From NCBI RefSeq assembly GCF_004349195.1, contig NZ_SMLG01000004.1, forward strand, positions 1 through 64,000: a DNA stretch of 64,000 nucleotides, in the 5' to 3' direction. Numbering within the stretch: position 1 is the first letter of the stretch; every line of letters starts with the position of its first letter. The DNA comes from Flavobacterium rhamnosiphilum (GTDB lineage Bacteria > Bacteroidota > Bacteroidia > Flavobacteriales > Flavobacteriaceae). Made by a program: the position numbers and the translations under genes. The notes under the pieces were generated by a model. That model made no database searches. It saw only the letters and a list, made by a program, of their open reading frames with translations, and was not told where the DNA came from. Shown in pieces: positions 8,983 through 18,213 of the stretch.

Positions 8983-10242
8983 TTAATGTTCGTGTCCACC
9001 TCCGCCTTTCATAGCTGACAATAGATAGAATGCTCCTTTTACCACAATTTTGGCATCAGCAGGAATTTCCGCTACAAATTTGACTTCGGTGTAGCCTAAA
9101 TCTGTTGTACCCGGAATTACTTCAATGGCTTTGAAATGTATTTCGTTGTGCTCTTCTTCCTCTTCTTTGTGGCTGTACACTTCTTCTTTGCCAATTGCCA
9201 ATTGCTTATCGCTTTTTGATTCTTCGTGATTTTCTTCCTGAATAAAGATAAAATATTTATTCCCATTTTTTACAATTGCCTCTTTTGGCAAGGAGGGAAC
9301 CGTTGTATTGTGAATGTTGATATTAGCCGAAACATACATTCCGGAAATTAACCCCTTGGCATCGCCCGGATTAATTTTAGCATGCACGGCTACGGTTTTA
9401 CTCTCATTAGAAAACGATTTATTGATGCCGAATATTTTTCCTTTGATCGATTTATTCGATTGGTTGGTTAAAACAAAATCTATTTCCTGACCTACTGAAA
9501 TAGTACCTAAATCTTTTTCATATACATTCAAATCCAAATGCATTTGGCTGTTATCGACTACTTCAAAAAGTGTAATTCCAGTATCAGCAAATGCCCCTTT
9601 TGATATGTTGATTTTTCCAACGTAACCGCTAATTGGCGATACAATTGGCACTAAAGAACTGCTGCCGTTCGGGCTTACATTCAAGGCGGCTAATTTGGTT
9701 TTAGCGGCTTGTGCTCTGGCTCTCTCAACAGCTAATTTTGATTTTACTTCTTGAAATACTTTTCGGGGATTTACATTTTCATCGCTTAATGTTTTTTGAC
9801 GATTGAACTCTAATTGCAAATATTCTATAGTGGCTGTTGCCGATTTATAATCTTCCTGCATTTCAACAATATCAAGGTTTTGTATGGTGGCGAGTACTTT
9901 TCCTTTGTTTACAAAAGTGCCTTCCAGTATATAAATATCTTTTACCACACCACTGATTAAGGTTGAAATATTAGCTGCATTCTGTGGCGGAACTGTGGTG
10001 TAACCGTTGGCTTTTATGACTGTATTCAAATTGCGGTTTTCCACAATACCAAATTCGATGCCGACTGTTTTGAATTGTGTTGCAGTTAAAGCGACTTCAT
10101 TTTCGGATTTTTCTTCTTCTTTTATTTCTTCCGTTTTTTTATCGTTACAAGAGGCCAGAAGAAAGAAACAAGCAACAATAAGTAAGCAGAATGATGTTGA
10201 TCGAGTATTAAAAGCTATTTTTTTGACTATTATATTTTTCAT
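8983..10242 (-). CDS. czcB: CzcB-type periplasmic adaptor (membrane fusion protein) lipoprotein
   Basis: 419 residues. A lipoprotein signal (lipobox LASC, about residues 29-32) is followed by barrel-sandwich and coiled-coil segments typical of RND adaptors (ISGVVKDIYILEGTFVNKGK and, in the second half of the lipoyl fold, SPISGYVGKINISKGAFADTG). The C-terminus is rich in histidine and glutamate, ending GGGGHEH, as expected for metal-specific adaptors. A stretch encoded by the local simple repeat (KQLAIGKE, 9188-9208) and a Glu/His tract interrupt the membrane-proximal domain. The gene lies 11 bp behind czcC, and its stop codon lies within a (TTAATG)3 microrepeat. It connects the inner-membrane pump (11978-15238) to the outer-membrane channel (10254-11546). 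Confidence 0.92.
   Translation of the reverse strand: MKNIIVKKIAFNTRSTSFCLLIVACFFLLASCNDKKTEEIKEEEKSENEVALTATQFKTVGIEFGIVENRNLNTVIKANGYTTVPPQNAANISTLISGVVKDIYILEGTFVNKGKVLATIQNLDIVEMQEDYKSATATIEYLQLEFNRQKTLSDENVNPRKVFQEVKSKLAVERARAQAAKTKLAALNVSPNGSSSLVPIVSPISGYVGKINISKGAFADTGITLFEVVDNSQMHLDLNVYEKDLGTISVGQEIDFVLTNQSNKSIKGKIFGINKSFSNESKTVAVHAKINPGDAKGLISGMYVSANINIHNTTVPSLPKEAIVKNGNKYFIFIQEENHEESKSDKQLAIGKEEVYSHKEEEEEHNEIHFKAIEVIPGTTDLGYTEVKFVAEIPADAKIVVKGAFYLLSAMKGGGGHEH
9188..9208. repeat. Simple repeat unit inside czcB
   Basis: TTGCCAATTGCCAATTGCTT on the plus strand, three 7-base units of the same family as in czcC and czcA. They are translated in frame as QLAIGK. Confidence 0.55.
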
Positions 10243-10253
10243 TTTTAAGAAAT

Positions 10254-11546
10254 TTAGTTGTTTGAAATGGATGGAAATTGCAGCTGAATAGCACTTTGAT
10301 TGAATGAGTTTAGTGTTTCAGCATGTTGCTTTTTAATATCAATTGCCTGGTTTAGAAAACTAATGTAAGTCCAATAACTCATATCGCCGTTGGCATAACT
10401 TTTTTGAGCCGTTGTAATAATTTGTTCGGCATATTGCAGACCTTCATTCTGGTAATATTCTAATCCTTTTTGTTGCTTTTCAAACTCGTTTTGCAATTCC
10501 TGCATTTGTAATTTTAGCGAAAGTTTGTTTTTATCTAATTCTAATTGCGATTGCGAAATACTGATTTCCGATGCTTTGGCTTTAGCGGTATTCACACCAC
10601 CAAACAATGGAATTTGTAAACCTGCCGTAAATCCTTGAAAATAGGATTTTGTATCAATTGTTTGGGCAAAATAACCCAATCCTAATTTTGGCGTTCTTTG
10701 TGCTTTAAATGTATTTGCTTCTTTTTGGTACACCGAAATCTGTTGTTGATAATACTCGGTTACTAAGCCTTCAACTTTTGATTTATTCGTATCCGTTAGG
10801 GACGAAAACTGGACTGGTGTTGCACTGTCCGGAACAATATTTAGTTCCGTTTGAACAAAAAACTGCAATTGTTTTTGATAAATAGCCAAGTCATATTCTA
10901 ATTGTACTTTTTGGGTTTCAATTTCTTTAACCTTTGCTTTGGCACTAATGACCTCGATATTTCCACTTTCGCCAGTATTGAAACGAAGGGTTGCATTTTT
11001 GAGGAATTTGGTATAAATAGTGTTCAATTCATTGTTTAATTTTTGAATAGAAACGCCAAATAAATATTGATAATAGGATAGTGTTACGGCTTTCTCTATT
11101 TCATATTCCGATAATGCTTTACGCTTTTCGGCCAATTTGACCAATTCTTCCTGTAGTTGTCGATTGGCTTTGGTAATTTTTCCGATAGGAAAATATTGTT
11201 GGACCGAAATATTATGGTCGTAGTCTTTGCTGTTAAACTGTCCGCCTTGATACTGAATCTGTAAAGGATCAGCTTGAAAAGCAGTTTTTTTGAGAACGGT
11301 CTGTTTTTCAATTGCTGCATCGGCAATTTTTAAATCGATATTGTTTGATTTAGCCATTTCGATAGCTTTTTTTAAAGAAATAGGCAATTGGCAATAAGCA
11401 AAATTGCAAGTTAAAAACAATAGACAATAAGCAAATTTGCTTCGCAGACAATTTGCAATAAGCAAATTTACTTTGCAAGAAATGGGGAATGGGTAATTAG
11501 CAAATCTTCTTCGCAGGTAATTACCAGTTTTTTTATGTTTTTTCAT
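10254..11546 (-). CDS. czcC: CzcC-type TolC-family outer-membrane efflux channel
   Basis: 430 residues with the long alpha-helical repeats of the outer-membrane efflux protein family (LKKAIEMAKSNN.DLKIA, a second half beginning near PVQFSSLTDTNKSK, and Gln/Lys-rich helices to the end). The mature part starts near residue 54. The first 50 or so residues are abnormal: a basic, Cys-containing stretch encoded almost entirely by a GCAAATTTGCTTATTGC-type repeat array (11381-11525) that still ends in a usable hydrophobic export segment (CLLFLTCNFAYCQ). The true start could therefore be internal, but I see no better ATG. It forms an operon with czcB (11 bp gap) and czcA, although a four-helix-bundle gene intervenes. 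Confidence 0.9.
   Translation of the reverse strand: MKKHKKTGNYLRRRFANYPFPISCKVNLLIANCLRSKFAYCLLFLTCNFAYCQLPISLKKAIEMAKSNNIDLKIADAAIEKQTVLKKTAFQADPLQIQYQGGQFNSKDYDHNISVQQYFPIGKITKANRQLQEELVKLAEKRKALSEYEIEKAVTLSYYQYLFGVSIQKLNNELNTIYTKFLKNATLRFNTGESGNIEVISAKAKVKEIETQKVQLEYDLAIYQKQLQFFVQTELNIVPDSATPVQFSSLTDTNKSKVEGLVTEYYQQQISVYQKEANTFKAQRTPKLGLGYFAQTIDTKSYFQGFTAGLQIPLFGGVNTAKAKASEISISQSQLELDKNKLSLKLQMQELQNEFEKQQKGLEYYQNEGLQYAEQIITTAQKSYANGDMSYWTYISFLNQAIDIKKQHAETLNSFNQSAIQLQFPSISNN
11381..11525. repeat. Simple repeat array encoding the czcC N-terminus
   Basis: About 145 bp built from variants of GGCAATTGGCAATAAGCAAA, AGCAAATTTGCTTCGCAGAC and related units. It encodes the abnormal N-terminal extension and signal region of the outer-membrane channel. 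Similar units lie in czcA, czcB and the ATPase gene. Confidence 0.65.
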
Positions 11547-11549
11547 TGC

Positions 11550-11915
11550 TTAATATTTTTCAGGATTGTTTATCATATGAAATAATAATTTTCCAACTTC
11601 TTCATTTTGAGAAATAAGATTTTGTTTTATTTCAACATTTATATATTCACACGCAAATGCAAACTCAATCCAAACTCCTGTTTCAGAATTTTCAGCATCA
11701 CAATCGGTTAATTTTGATATGAAATGTGCCGGATATCTTTTTTTGCGGTAGGCTTCAGCAAGATTTGCAGATACACTTCTTGAACTTCGACGTACTTGGT
11801 CAGTTAAAGAATATTTTTCTTCTTTTGGAAATAATTTACTTATTTCAAAAACTTGCATTGCTAACGAAAACGATTTTTTAAAAACTGTTGTCTCTTTAAA
11901 ACTATATACACTCAT
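11550..11915 (-). CDS. Four-helix-bundle protein (23S rRNA IVS / S23-like family)
   Basis: 121 residues from the ATG at 11915; an upstream ATG at 11966 would add 17 basic residues that do not fit the family. The pattern F+K.VVFKKS..LA..VFEIS..FPKEEKYSLTDQ.RRSS.S+.ANLAEAY.+K is diagnostic of the four-helix-bundle family first found in intervening sequences of 23S rRNA genes and related to the Avd accessory protein of diversity-generating retroelements. No rRNA gene or reverse transcriptase is nearby. It sits within the RND operon, 3 bp from czcC and 62 bp from czcA on the same strand, so it is probably co-transcribed as a recent insertion. Function unknown; members form pentameric nucleic-acid-binding bundles. 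Confidence 0.85.
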   Translation of the reverse strand: MSVYSFKETTVFKKSFSLAMQVFEISKLFPKEEKYSLTDQVRRSSRSVSANLAEAYRKKRYPAHFISKLTDCDAENSETGVWIEFAFACEYINVEIKQNLISQNEEVGKLLFHMINNPEKY

Positions 11916-11977
11916 TTTTTTATTGTTTTTTTTAAATTTAATAACCCTTGGAATCTCTATCAGCAAAAACTAATTAT

Positions 11978-14900
11978 TTATTCTAAATTGCTTGTTTCAA
12001 ATTGCTTATTGCTAAATTTTTCAAATAATAAATACAAAATCGGTAAAACAATTAGCGTTAATAATGTTGCCGAAAATAATCCGCCAATAACAACAGTGGC
12101 TAATGGTTTTTGGACTTCGGCACCGCCACTGGTGGATAAAGCCATAGGTAAAAATCCTAACGAGGCAACCGCAGCAGTCATTAAAACAGGTCGAAGTCTT
12201 ACTTTTGTTCCTATTAAGACACGTTGTAAGGGGTCGGTTATTCCTTCCGCTTTAAGTTGGTTGAAATAAGAAATCAATACAATTCCGTTTAATACTGCGA
12301 TTCCAAACAAAGCAATAAAACCAATTCCTGCCGAAATACTAAACGGCATGCCACGCAACCACAATGCAAATACGCCGCCAATAGCTGATAATGGAATGGC
12401 TGTGAAAATTAATCCTGCTTGTTTGAAACTATTGAAGGTAAAAAACAACAATACTAAAATTAATCCCAAAGCGATAGGTAAGGCTACTGAGAGTCTTTTT
12501 GTTGCTTCAATCAAGTTTTCGAACTGACCACCATAAGTGACATAATAACCCGCAGGAAGCTTAAAATCTGTATCTAGTTTTTGTTGAATTTCTTCGACTA
12601 CACTTTTGATATCACGACCACGAACATTTAATCCAATTGTAATTCTTCGTTTACCATCTTCACGGCTCACTTGCACCGGACCTTGTTCATAATCGATTGT
12701 GGCTACTTGTGAAAGCGGTACTTGTTGCCCGTTTGGCAACGGAATAAATAAATTGCTAACATCGGTAATATCCGTTCTGTTGGCTGCATCCATGCGAACG
12801 ACTATATCAAATCGCTTGCTTTCTTCATAAATTTTTCCGGCAGTTTCCCCTGCAAAAGAAGAACGAATAATTTGGTTTATATCCGAAATGTTTAGACCAT
12901 ATAAAGCGATTTTGCTGTAATCATATTTTACCGTTATTTGAGGTAAACCTGTTATTTTATCCGCTTTCAAATCCCCAATCCCTTCTATACTATTAACTTT
13001 CGAAATAAGTTCCGTCGCTTTTGTATCTAAAACTTCCAAGTCATCTCCAAAAATCTTAATGGCAATATCACTTCGGCTTCCTGTCATTAATTCATTGAAA
13101 CGCATTTGAATGGGTTGCGAAATTTCTATTGTTGCACCAGGAATGGCTTCCATTGCTGACTTCATCAAATTGGCTAAATCTTCCCAATTGTCGGCAGAAG
13201 TCCATTCGCTTTTGTCTTTAAGCACAATAATTAAATCGCCACTTTCAATAGGCATTGGATCGGTTGGGATTTCCCCACTACCAATTTTTGTTACTATTGT
13301 TTTTATTTCGGGAAATTTTGCTTTTAGGATTTTTTCGTATTCCGTAGTTGTTTTTACCATTTGCGAAAGCGAACTTCCAGTCATAATTGTGGCATTAATG
13401 GCTAAATCACCTTCTTCGATGGTAGGGATAAATTCGCCTCCCATATTTTGAAAGATAACAATAGCCAATACGAACAGCCCTAAAGCAATCGCTAAAACGG
13501 CTTTCTTAAATTGTAACGCTTTATCTAAAAATGGAGCGTATATTTTTTCAAACCAAGCCATCATTTTATCACTGAAATTGGGTTTGTGTTCCACTTTTTT
13601 TGATAAAAACATCGCGCTCATCATTGGCACATAAGTCAATGACAAAATAAATGCTCCAATTACTGCAAAGCCTACGGTCATTGCCATCGGTTTGAACATT
13701 TTTCCTTCGGTACCCACTAATGCTAAAATGGGCAGGTAAACGATCAAAATTATAATTTCTCCAAAAGCGGCACTGTTCCTGATTTTTGAAGCCGATTTAT
13801 AAACTTCGCTATCCATTTGCTCCTGAGAATAAGCAATAGGCAAATCAGCTTCGCTGGCAATAGGCAAACTTCTTTCAGAAGCAGTTGGTAATTTTCCTTC
13901 ATTGCCAATTGCCAATTGCCCATTGCTAATTACTAATTTATCATTGCTAATTTCTAATTGCCCATTATTTTTTTTCTTATACAAATGATGCATCGTTGCT
14001 TCGACAATGATTACCGCGCCGTCGACAATGATCCCAAAATCGATGGCGCCCAAACTCATCAGGTTTCCGCTTACGCCAAAATAATTCATCAGTATCACTG
14101 CAAAAAGCATTGCTAACGGAATTACAGAAGCAACAATTAATCCGGCACGAAGATTTCCAAGAAATAATATCAATACAAAAATCACTATTAATGCCCCTTC
14201 GAGCAAGTTTTTAGTAACGGTACCGATGGCGCTATTGACTAATTTTCCTCTGTCGATAAAAGCTTCGGCAACCACCCCTTCGGGTAATGTTTTGTTAATC
14301 TGGATCATTTTTTCATTAATCCGATCGACTACAGCACTAGAGTTTTCTCCTTTGAGCATTAAAGCTAAACCACAAACAATTTCGCCTTTTCCGTCTTTTG
14401 TGGCAGCTCCGTACCTTAATGATATTCCTTCATTTACGGTGGCTACATCTCTCACGAGTACTGGCGAACCATTTCGGTTTTTGACTACCACATTTTCTAA
14501 ATCTCTAATGCCGGTAGCCATACCAACACCTCGAATAAAATAGGCATATTGGTCTTTTTCTATGTATGCACCTCCGGTATTTTGATTGTTTTTTTCTAAG
14601 GCATCAAAAATTTCAGTTATGGTTACGCCCAGACTATTTAAAGTGTTGGGATTTACCGCAATTTCATATTGTTTTAGTTTTCCACCCCATGTACTGACTT
14701 CTGCAATGCCTTCAATCCCTTGTAATTGAGGTATAATAATCCAGTCCTGAATGGTTCTTAATTGGACTGCATCATATTTATCTTCATAGCCTTTTTTGGC
14801 ATATACGTCGTATTGATATATTTCTCCAAGTCCGGTTGTTATAGGAGCTAATTCTGGTGAACCTGCATATTTTGGGATGTTTTCTTCAGCTTGCTTTAGA

Positions 14901-15238
14901 CGTTGAAAAATTTGTTCTCTTGCCCAATAAATATCCACATCATCTTTAAAAACAACCGTAACTACTGAAAGTCCGAAACGAGAAATACTACGAAGCTCGA
15001 TTACTTTTGGGATTGTTTTGACCGCTTGTTCCAGTGGATACGTAATTAATTGTTCTACTTCCTGACTGGCTAATGTAGGGGCGGTAGTAATGATTTGTAC
15101 CTGATTATTAGTTACATCGGGTAGGGCATCCAGCGGTAAGTTTTTAAGGGAATAACTGCCCCAAGCTATAAGTACAAGGGTAAATAAAAGTATAATGAAC
15201 TTGTTCTTTATACTAAATTGTATGATTTTATCTAACAT
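11978..15238 (-). CDS. czcA: CzcA-type heavy-metal RND efflux pump
   Basis: 1086 residues from the ATG at 15238 (MLDKIIQFSIKNKF, the family start; an ATG 33 bp upstream adds an atypical leader). Features: twelve transmembrane helices, two large periplasmic loops, and the TM4 signature DFGIIVDGAVIIVE, which marks heavy-metal-exporting RND pumps of the Zn/Co/Cd (CzcA/HME1) type. It drives proton-coupled export with CzcB and CzcC. Residues about 422-469, in the cytoplasmic loop after TM4, are encoded by a repeat array and contain QLEISN..LVISNGQLAIGN and LPTASERSLPIASEADLPIA. Standard homologues have a short loop there, so this is an in-frame expansion. Downstream order on the strand is four-helix gene, czcC, czcB, HMA protein, ATPase. 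Confidence 0.95.
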   Translation of the reverse strand: MLDKIIQFSIKNKFIILLFTLVLIAWGSYSLKNLPLDALPDVTNNQVQIITTAPTLASQEVEQLITYPLEQAVKTIPKVIELRSISRFGLSVVTVVFKDDVDIYWAREQIFQRLKQAEENIPKYAGSPELAPITTGLGEIYQYDVYAKKGYEDKYDAVQLRTIQDWIIIPQLQGIEGIAEVSTWGGKLKQYEIAVNPNTLNSLGVTITEIFDALEKNNQNTGGAYIEKDQYAYFIRGVGMATGIRDLENVVVKNRNGSPVLVRDVATVNEGISLRYGAATKDGKGEIVCGLALMLKGENSSAVVDRINEKMIQINKTLPEGVVAEAFIDRGKLVNSAIGTVTKNLLEGALIVIFVLILFLGNLRAGLIVASVIPLAMLFAVILMNYFGVSGNLMSLGAIDFGIIVDGAVIIVEATMHHLYKKKNNGQLEISNDKLVISNGQLAIGNEGKLPTASERSLPIASEADLPIAYSQEQMDSEVYKSASKIRNSAAFGEIIILIVYLPILALVGTEGKMFKPMAMTVGFAVIGAFILSLTYVPMMSAMFLSKKVEHKPNFSDKMMAWFEKIYAPFLDKALQFKKAVLAIALGLFVLAIVIFQNMGGEFIPTIEEGDLAINATIMTGSSLSQMVKTTTEYEKILKAKFPEIKTIVTKIGSGEIPTDPMPIESGDLIIVLKDKSEWTSADNWEDLANLMKSAMEAIPGATIEISQPIQMRFNELMTGSRSDIAIKIFGDDLEVLDTKATELISKVNSIEGIGDLKADKITGLPQITVKYDYSKIALYGLNISDINQIIRSSFAGETAGKIYEESKRFDIVVRMDAANRTDITDVSNLFIPLPNGQQVPLSQVATIDYEQGPVQVSREDGKRRITIGLNVRGRDIKSVVEEIQQKLDTDFKLPAGYYVTYGGQFENLIEATKRLSVALPIALGLILVLLFFTFNSFKQAGLIFTAIPLSAIGGVFALWLRGMPFSISAGIGFIALFGIAVLNGIVLISYFNQLKAEGITDPLQRVLIGTKVRLRPVLMTAAVASLGFLPMALSTSGGAEVQKPLATVVIGGLFSATLLTLIVLPILYLLFEKFSNKQFETSNLE
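13831..13973. repeat. Simple repeat array inside czcA
   Basis: About 143 bp of AGCAATAGGCAAAT, TTGCCAATTGCCAATTGCCC and TTGCTAATTTCTAATTGCCC-type units, translated in frame as a hydrophilic loop of some 48 residues. Confidence 0.65.
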
Positions 15239-15345
15239 TTTTATATTATAATGAATGAGAAAAAGGGACAACTAATTGTCCTTTAAATACTGTGGAAAAA
15301 CCACAACTTTCTAACCCGAATCCCGAAGTGTCGGGACGGACATCA

Positions 15346-15672
15346 TTATGCTATTTGTGGCGGTTGCCAAATGCTTCCGTAGAAACTGGAAGCAAAAACG
15401 GATTTGTAAGTAGGTAGTTGTATTGTAATGACAGCCGAAACTACTGAAAAACTAAAAGAAATGCTAGGCTGATAACTTAATATTTGTGCGCCACAACAAT
15501 TACAAAAACAAAAGGGCGAGCAAGAATCTTTCTCTTTATCGTGGGAATGTTCCTCATTATTTGACGTAAGTTCCGTCAAAGCATGTGCAGGACTATTTAC
15601 TTCCATATCTGCGCAAGGCAAACAAGAAAGTGCTATTAGGTAAATTGATACTATTGTTGTAATCCATTTCAC
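15346..15672 (-). CDS. Small exported Cys/His-rich protein with C-terminal IWQPP tail
   Basis: 108 residues from the GTG at 15672 (VKWITTIVSIYLIALSCLPC reads as a normal export signal). An ATG at 15738 would add 22 residues in front of a second hydrophobic run. After the signal come CLPCAD, a His-containing spacer (EEHSHDKEKD), the cluster SCSPFCFCNCC and a terminal IWQPPQIA. SCSPF and W-x-PP are shared with the protein at 5832-6161. It precedes the RND operon on the same strand by 107 bp, so it may be its first gene or an independently expressed sensor or metal-binding partner. The sequence TACTTTTA ends five bases before the GTG, which would make the mRNA leaderless. Family recognised only as uncharacterised; function inferred from context. 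Confidence 0.65.
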   Translation of the reverse strand: MKWITTIVSIYLIALSCLPCADMEVNSPAHALTELTSNNEEHSHDKEKDSCSPFCFCNCCGAQILSYQPSISFSFSVVSAVITIQLPTYKSVFASSFYGSIWQPPQIA

Positions 15673-15928
15673 GAATGTAAAAGTAGGAATAAAAATTAAA
15701 TGATTTAAATACTTTAAAAGTAAAAAAGTTGTATTCAAAAAAAAAATGGATTTCTGGCTGTGGGGCTCCTAATTATATTAAAATTAAATACTTTAAAGGG
15801 AGCTTTAAAAAGCTAGAAAAATCTAACAGCTTAACTTGTCCACTAATGTGACCCTTACAGGAAATTCGCAAATCATTTCATACAAGATTTAAATTTTAAG
15901 ACACTTACTAAGGAACCTTTTTAAATAC

Positions 15929-16795
15929 TTAGTTTCCTGAATTTTTCTTGTATTCTTTTGGAGTGGTTCCTGTTAATTTTTTGAAAAGTTTATTGAAATT
16001 GGAAGCGGTTTTGTAACCACATTCATATGCGATTTCAGACATGCCCATGTCGGTTTCAATAAGAAATTTGCAGGCATTGGAAACCCGAATTTCGTTGAGG
16101 TATTCCACAAAATGTTTTTTTGTTTTTAATTTAAACATTCTGCAAAACGAAGTTGGAGTAAGATTGGCAATTTTTGCAATTGCAATAAGTGAAATATCCT
16201 CCTTATAATTTTCTTTTACATATTCAAAAACGTCCGAAAGACGATCATTTTTGGTTTGATCATTTACCGTGGTATAAGCCTCATTGTTTACAAAAGAGAG
16301 ATCGGTACTTTCTGAAAGAATAGACAATATCTCGAAAAGACCAATGATAATTTCGAAGTCCTTTTTTTTAACTAGTTTCTCTAGTTTTTTTGCAATAAGT
16401 TCATTTGTTTTTCCGGATATAGACAAACCTCTAACGCCTTGGTTGAAAAGAGTATTTATTTTTTGGGTTTCTTTCAATTCATAAAAAGTAGGGCCAAATA
16501 AATCTTTATTAAAATAAACTACGATGGCTTTTGCTTTTAGCTTATTGATTCCTTGGTAATAGATTTCGTCATTAAGCCATACATGAGGGATATCTGAACC
16601 CAAAAAAACCATATCGCCAGACTCAAAAGGTTCTACAGAATTTCCGACAATTCTTTTGCCGTGACTTTCTTTAATGTAGACTAATTCAAGTTCAGGATGG
16701 GAATGGAATGGAGATTGAAAAAACGATTCTTCACGAGAAATAACAGAAATGGAACTGTTTAGGTAAGATGTTATTTTTGTTTTTTCAATTTTCAT
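15929..16795 (-). CDS. AraC-family regulator of the fucose locus
   Basis: 288 residues: an N-terminal cupin-like sensory domain (about 20-100; FHSHPELELVYI, GDMVFLGSDIPHVW) and a C-terminal double helix-turn-helix (about 185-285) with IAKIANLTPTSFCRMFK and the family signature MSEIAYECGYKTASNFNKLFKKLTGTTPKEYKK. It is divergent from fucP with 111 bp between the start codons. AraC regulators beside sugar genes usually activate on binding the sugar or a catabolic intermediate; L-fucose or a derivative is the obvious candidate. The conserved block at 16811-16872, repeated at 40201-40262, is the likely operator and promoter. Confidence 0.9.
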   Translation of the reverse strand: MKIEKTKITSYLNSSISVISREESFFQSPFHSHPELELVYIKESHGKRIVGNSVEPFESGDMVFLGSDIPHVWLNDEIYYQGINKLKAKAIVVYFNKDLFGPTFYELKETQKINTLFNQGVRGLSISGKTNELIAKKLEKLVKKKDFEIIIGLFEILSILSESTDLSFVNNEAYTTVNDQTKNDRLSDVFEYVKENYKEDISLIAIAKIANLTPTSFCRMFKLKTKKHFVEYLNEIRVSNACKFLIETDMGMSEIAYECGYKTASNFNKLFKKLTGTTPKEYKKNSGN

Positions 16796-16810
16796 TTATG
16801 TGTAAAGATA

Positions 16811-16872
16811 ATTAATAATTAAACAAAGATAATAATGAATTAATAAATATACTTTAGTCATTATATCTTTCG
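16811..16872 (+). promoter_or_regulatory. fucP operon promoter with block shared with 40201-40262
   Basis: Ungapped alignment with 40201-40262 gives 53 of 62 identical bases (counted by eye). The first 35 bp (ATTAAT.ATTAAACAAAGA...) and the last 12 (TTATATCTTTCG) are nearly invariant, with a variable middle. TATCTTTC (16864-16871) resembles the -7 box TAnnTTTG and lies 35 bp from the fucP ATG. No -33 TTTG is evident, as expected for an activator-dependent promoter. The upstream block is the candidate AraC-regulator site. Confidence 0.7.
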
Positions 16873-16906
16873 AATTCCAAAACAGTATAAATTTAATATA
16901 ATACCT

Positions 16907-18196
16907 ATGGCATTAACATCTGACTCGGTTTTGCAAAATAAAGCATTTTCTAATGAAAAAAAAAGCTGGATATTGCCATTTATATTGGTTACGAGTTTAT
17001 TTTTTTTCTGGGGATTCGTGCACAATCTGGATCCTATTCTGATTCCGCATTTAAGAAAAGCGTTTAATCTTTCTGATTTGCAATCTTCCTTGATTGACTC
17101 TTCTGTTTTCATAGCTTATTTTGTTATGGCTTTACCTGCGGGTTATATCATGCGGAAGTATGGTTATAAATCAGGGATCATGATTGGATTAGTCTTATTT
17201 GGTATCGGATCTATTTTATTTGTGCCTGCGGCTAATTCATTACAATATATTTACTTTCTGGGGGCTTTGTTTATTATTGCCTGCGGATTAACATTTTTGG
17301 AAACTGCTGCCAATCCTTATGTAACCATATTGGGGCCGGCTGAAACGGCAACCAAAAGATTGAATTTTTCACAGTCCTTTAATGGATTAGCGGCTTTTAT
17401 TGCTCCAACGGTTGTTGGGCCAATGATCTTATCGGGTAAAAATTTGACCGAAGCAGAGATGGCAAGTATGTCGTCAACGGAATTAAGCACTTACTTGGCT
17501 TCAGAAGCGGCAAGCGTTAAAATGCCGTATCTTATTTTGGGTTTGATTATCCTTGCAGTGGCGGTGGTATTTTATTTTACCAATATGCCAGACGTTAAAG
17601 ACGAAGATAAAGAAGGAACCGAAGGAGCCAGTTTTAGTGGAGCTTTAAAATCGATGAAATTAAGATGGGGGATTTTGGCCCAATTCTTTTATGTGGGAGC
17701 GCAAGTTTGCGTTGGAAGTTTTTTTATCAAAATGGCGACTACTACAGCCGGTCTTGAAGAGGATACCGCAGCTAAATATTTAGGATTTTTCGGATTGGCA
17801 TTCATGTTAGGGCGTTTTGCAGGAACTTTTTTGATGCAATACATTCAGCCAAGAAAATTACTGATAGCATACGCGACCATCAATATTCTTTTGTCGTTGT
17901 TGGCAATAACGGGAACAGGAATGGTAGTGGTTTATACCTTAATAGCAATTGCATTTTTTATGAGTATCATGTTTCCAACTATTTTCTCAATGGGAATCGA
18001 CGGATTGGGGCATAATACTAAAATTGGATCATCATTGATCGTGATGTCAATTGTAGGAGGAGCATTATTGCCTCCTGTATTAGGACTGATTTCAGATATT
18101 ACTGGCAATATTCAATATGGTTATACAGTTCCTTTGGTCTGTTTTGCTGTAATACTATTGTTTGCATTCAACGGGCATAAAACAAATAAAGCATAA
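16907..18196 (+). CDS. fucP: L-fucose:proton symporter FucP
   Basis: 429 residues and twelve predicted membrane helices of the major facilitator superfamily. The N-terminal half has SLFFFWGFVHNLDPILIPHLRKAF, the FucP-type opening with the asparagine and aspartate typical of fucose/glucose/galactose symporters, then MRKYGYKSGI and CGLTFLETAANPYV. It imports free L-fucose across the inner membrane after periplasmic fucosidases release it. First gene of the long catabolic operon, 18 bp before the UxaA-type dehydratase. Since every catabolic step for L-fucose follows, L-fucose is the most likely substrate. Confidence 0.93.
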   Translation: MALTSDSVLQNKAFSNEKKSWILPFILVTSLFFFWGFVHNLDPILIPHLRKAFNLSDLQSSLIDSSVFIAYFVMALPAGYIMRKYGYKSGIMIGLVLFGIGSILFVPAANSLQYIYFLGALFIIACGLTFLETAANPYVTILGPAETATKRLNFSQSFNGLAAFIAPTVVGPMILSGKNLTEAEMASMSSTELSTYLASEAASVKMPYLILGLIILAVAVVFYFTNMPDVKDEDKEGTEGASFSGALKSMKLRWGILAQFFYVGAQVCVGSFFIKMATTTAGLEEDTAAKYLGFFGLAFMLGRFAGTFLMQYIQPRKLLIAYATINILLSLLAITGTGMVVVYTLIAIAFFMSIMFPTIFSMGIDGLGHNTKIGSSLIVMSIVGGALLPPVLGLISDITGNIQYGYTVPLVCFAVILLFAFNGHKTNKA

Positions 18197-18213
18197 ATTC
18201 TATTTATAATAAG

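Noticed and set aside
11381..11525. CRISPR-like spacing of repeats
   Set aside because: Units are short, degenerate and contiguous, without unique spacers, and they are translated.
11550..11915. Possible diversity-generating retroelement, because the four-helix protein resembles Avd
   Set aside because: No reverse transcriptase, template repeat or variable-repeat target is present in the window.
15318..15340. Hairpin TCCCGA-AGTG-TCGGGA between czcA and the small Cys protein gene
   Set aside because: Only a 6-bp stem without a T-run; too weak to call a terminator.
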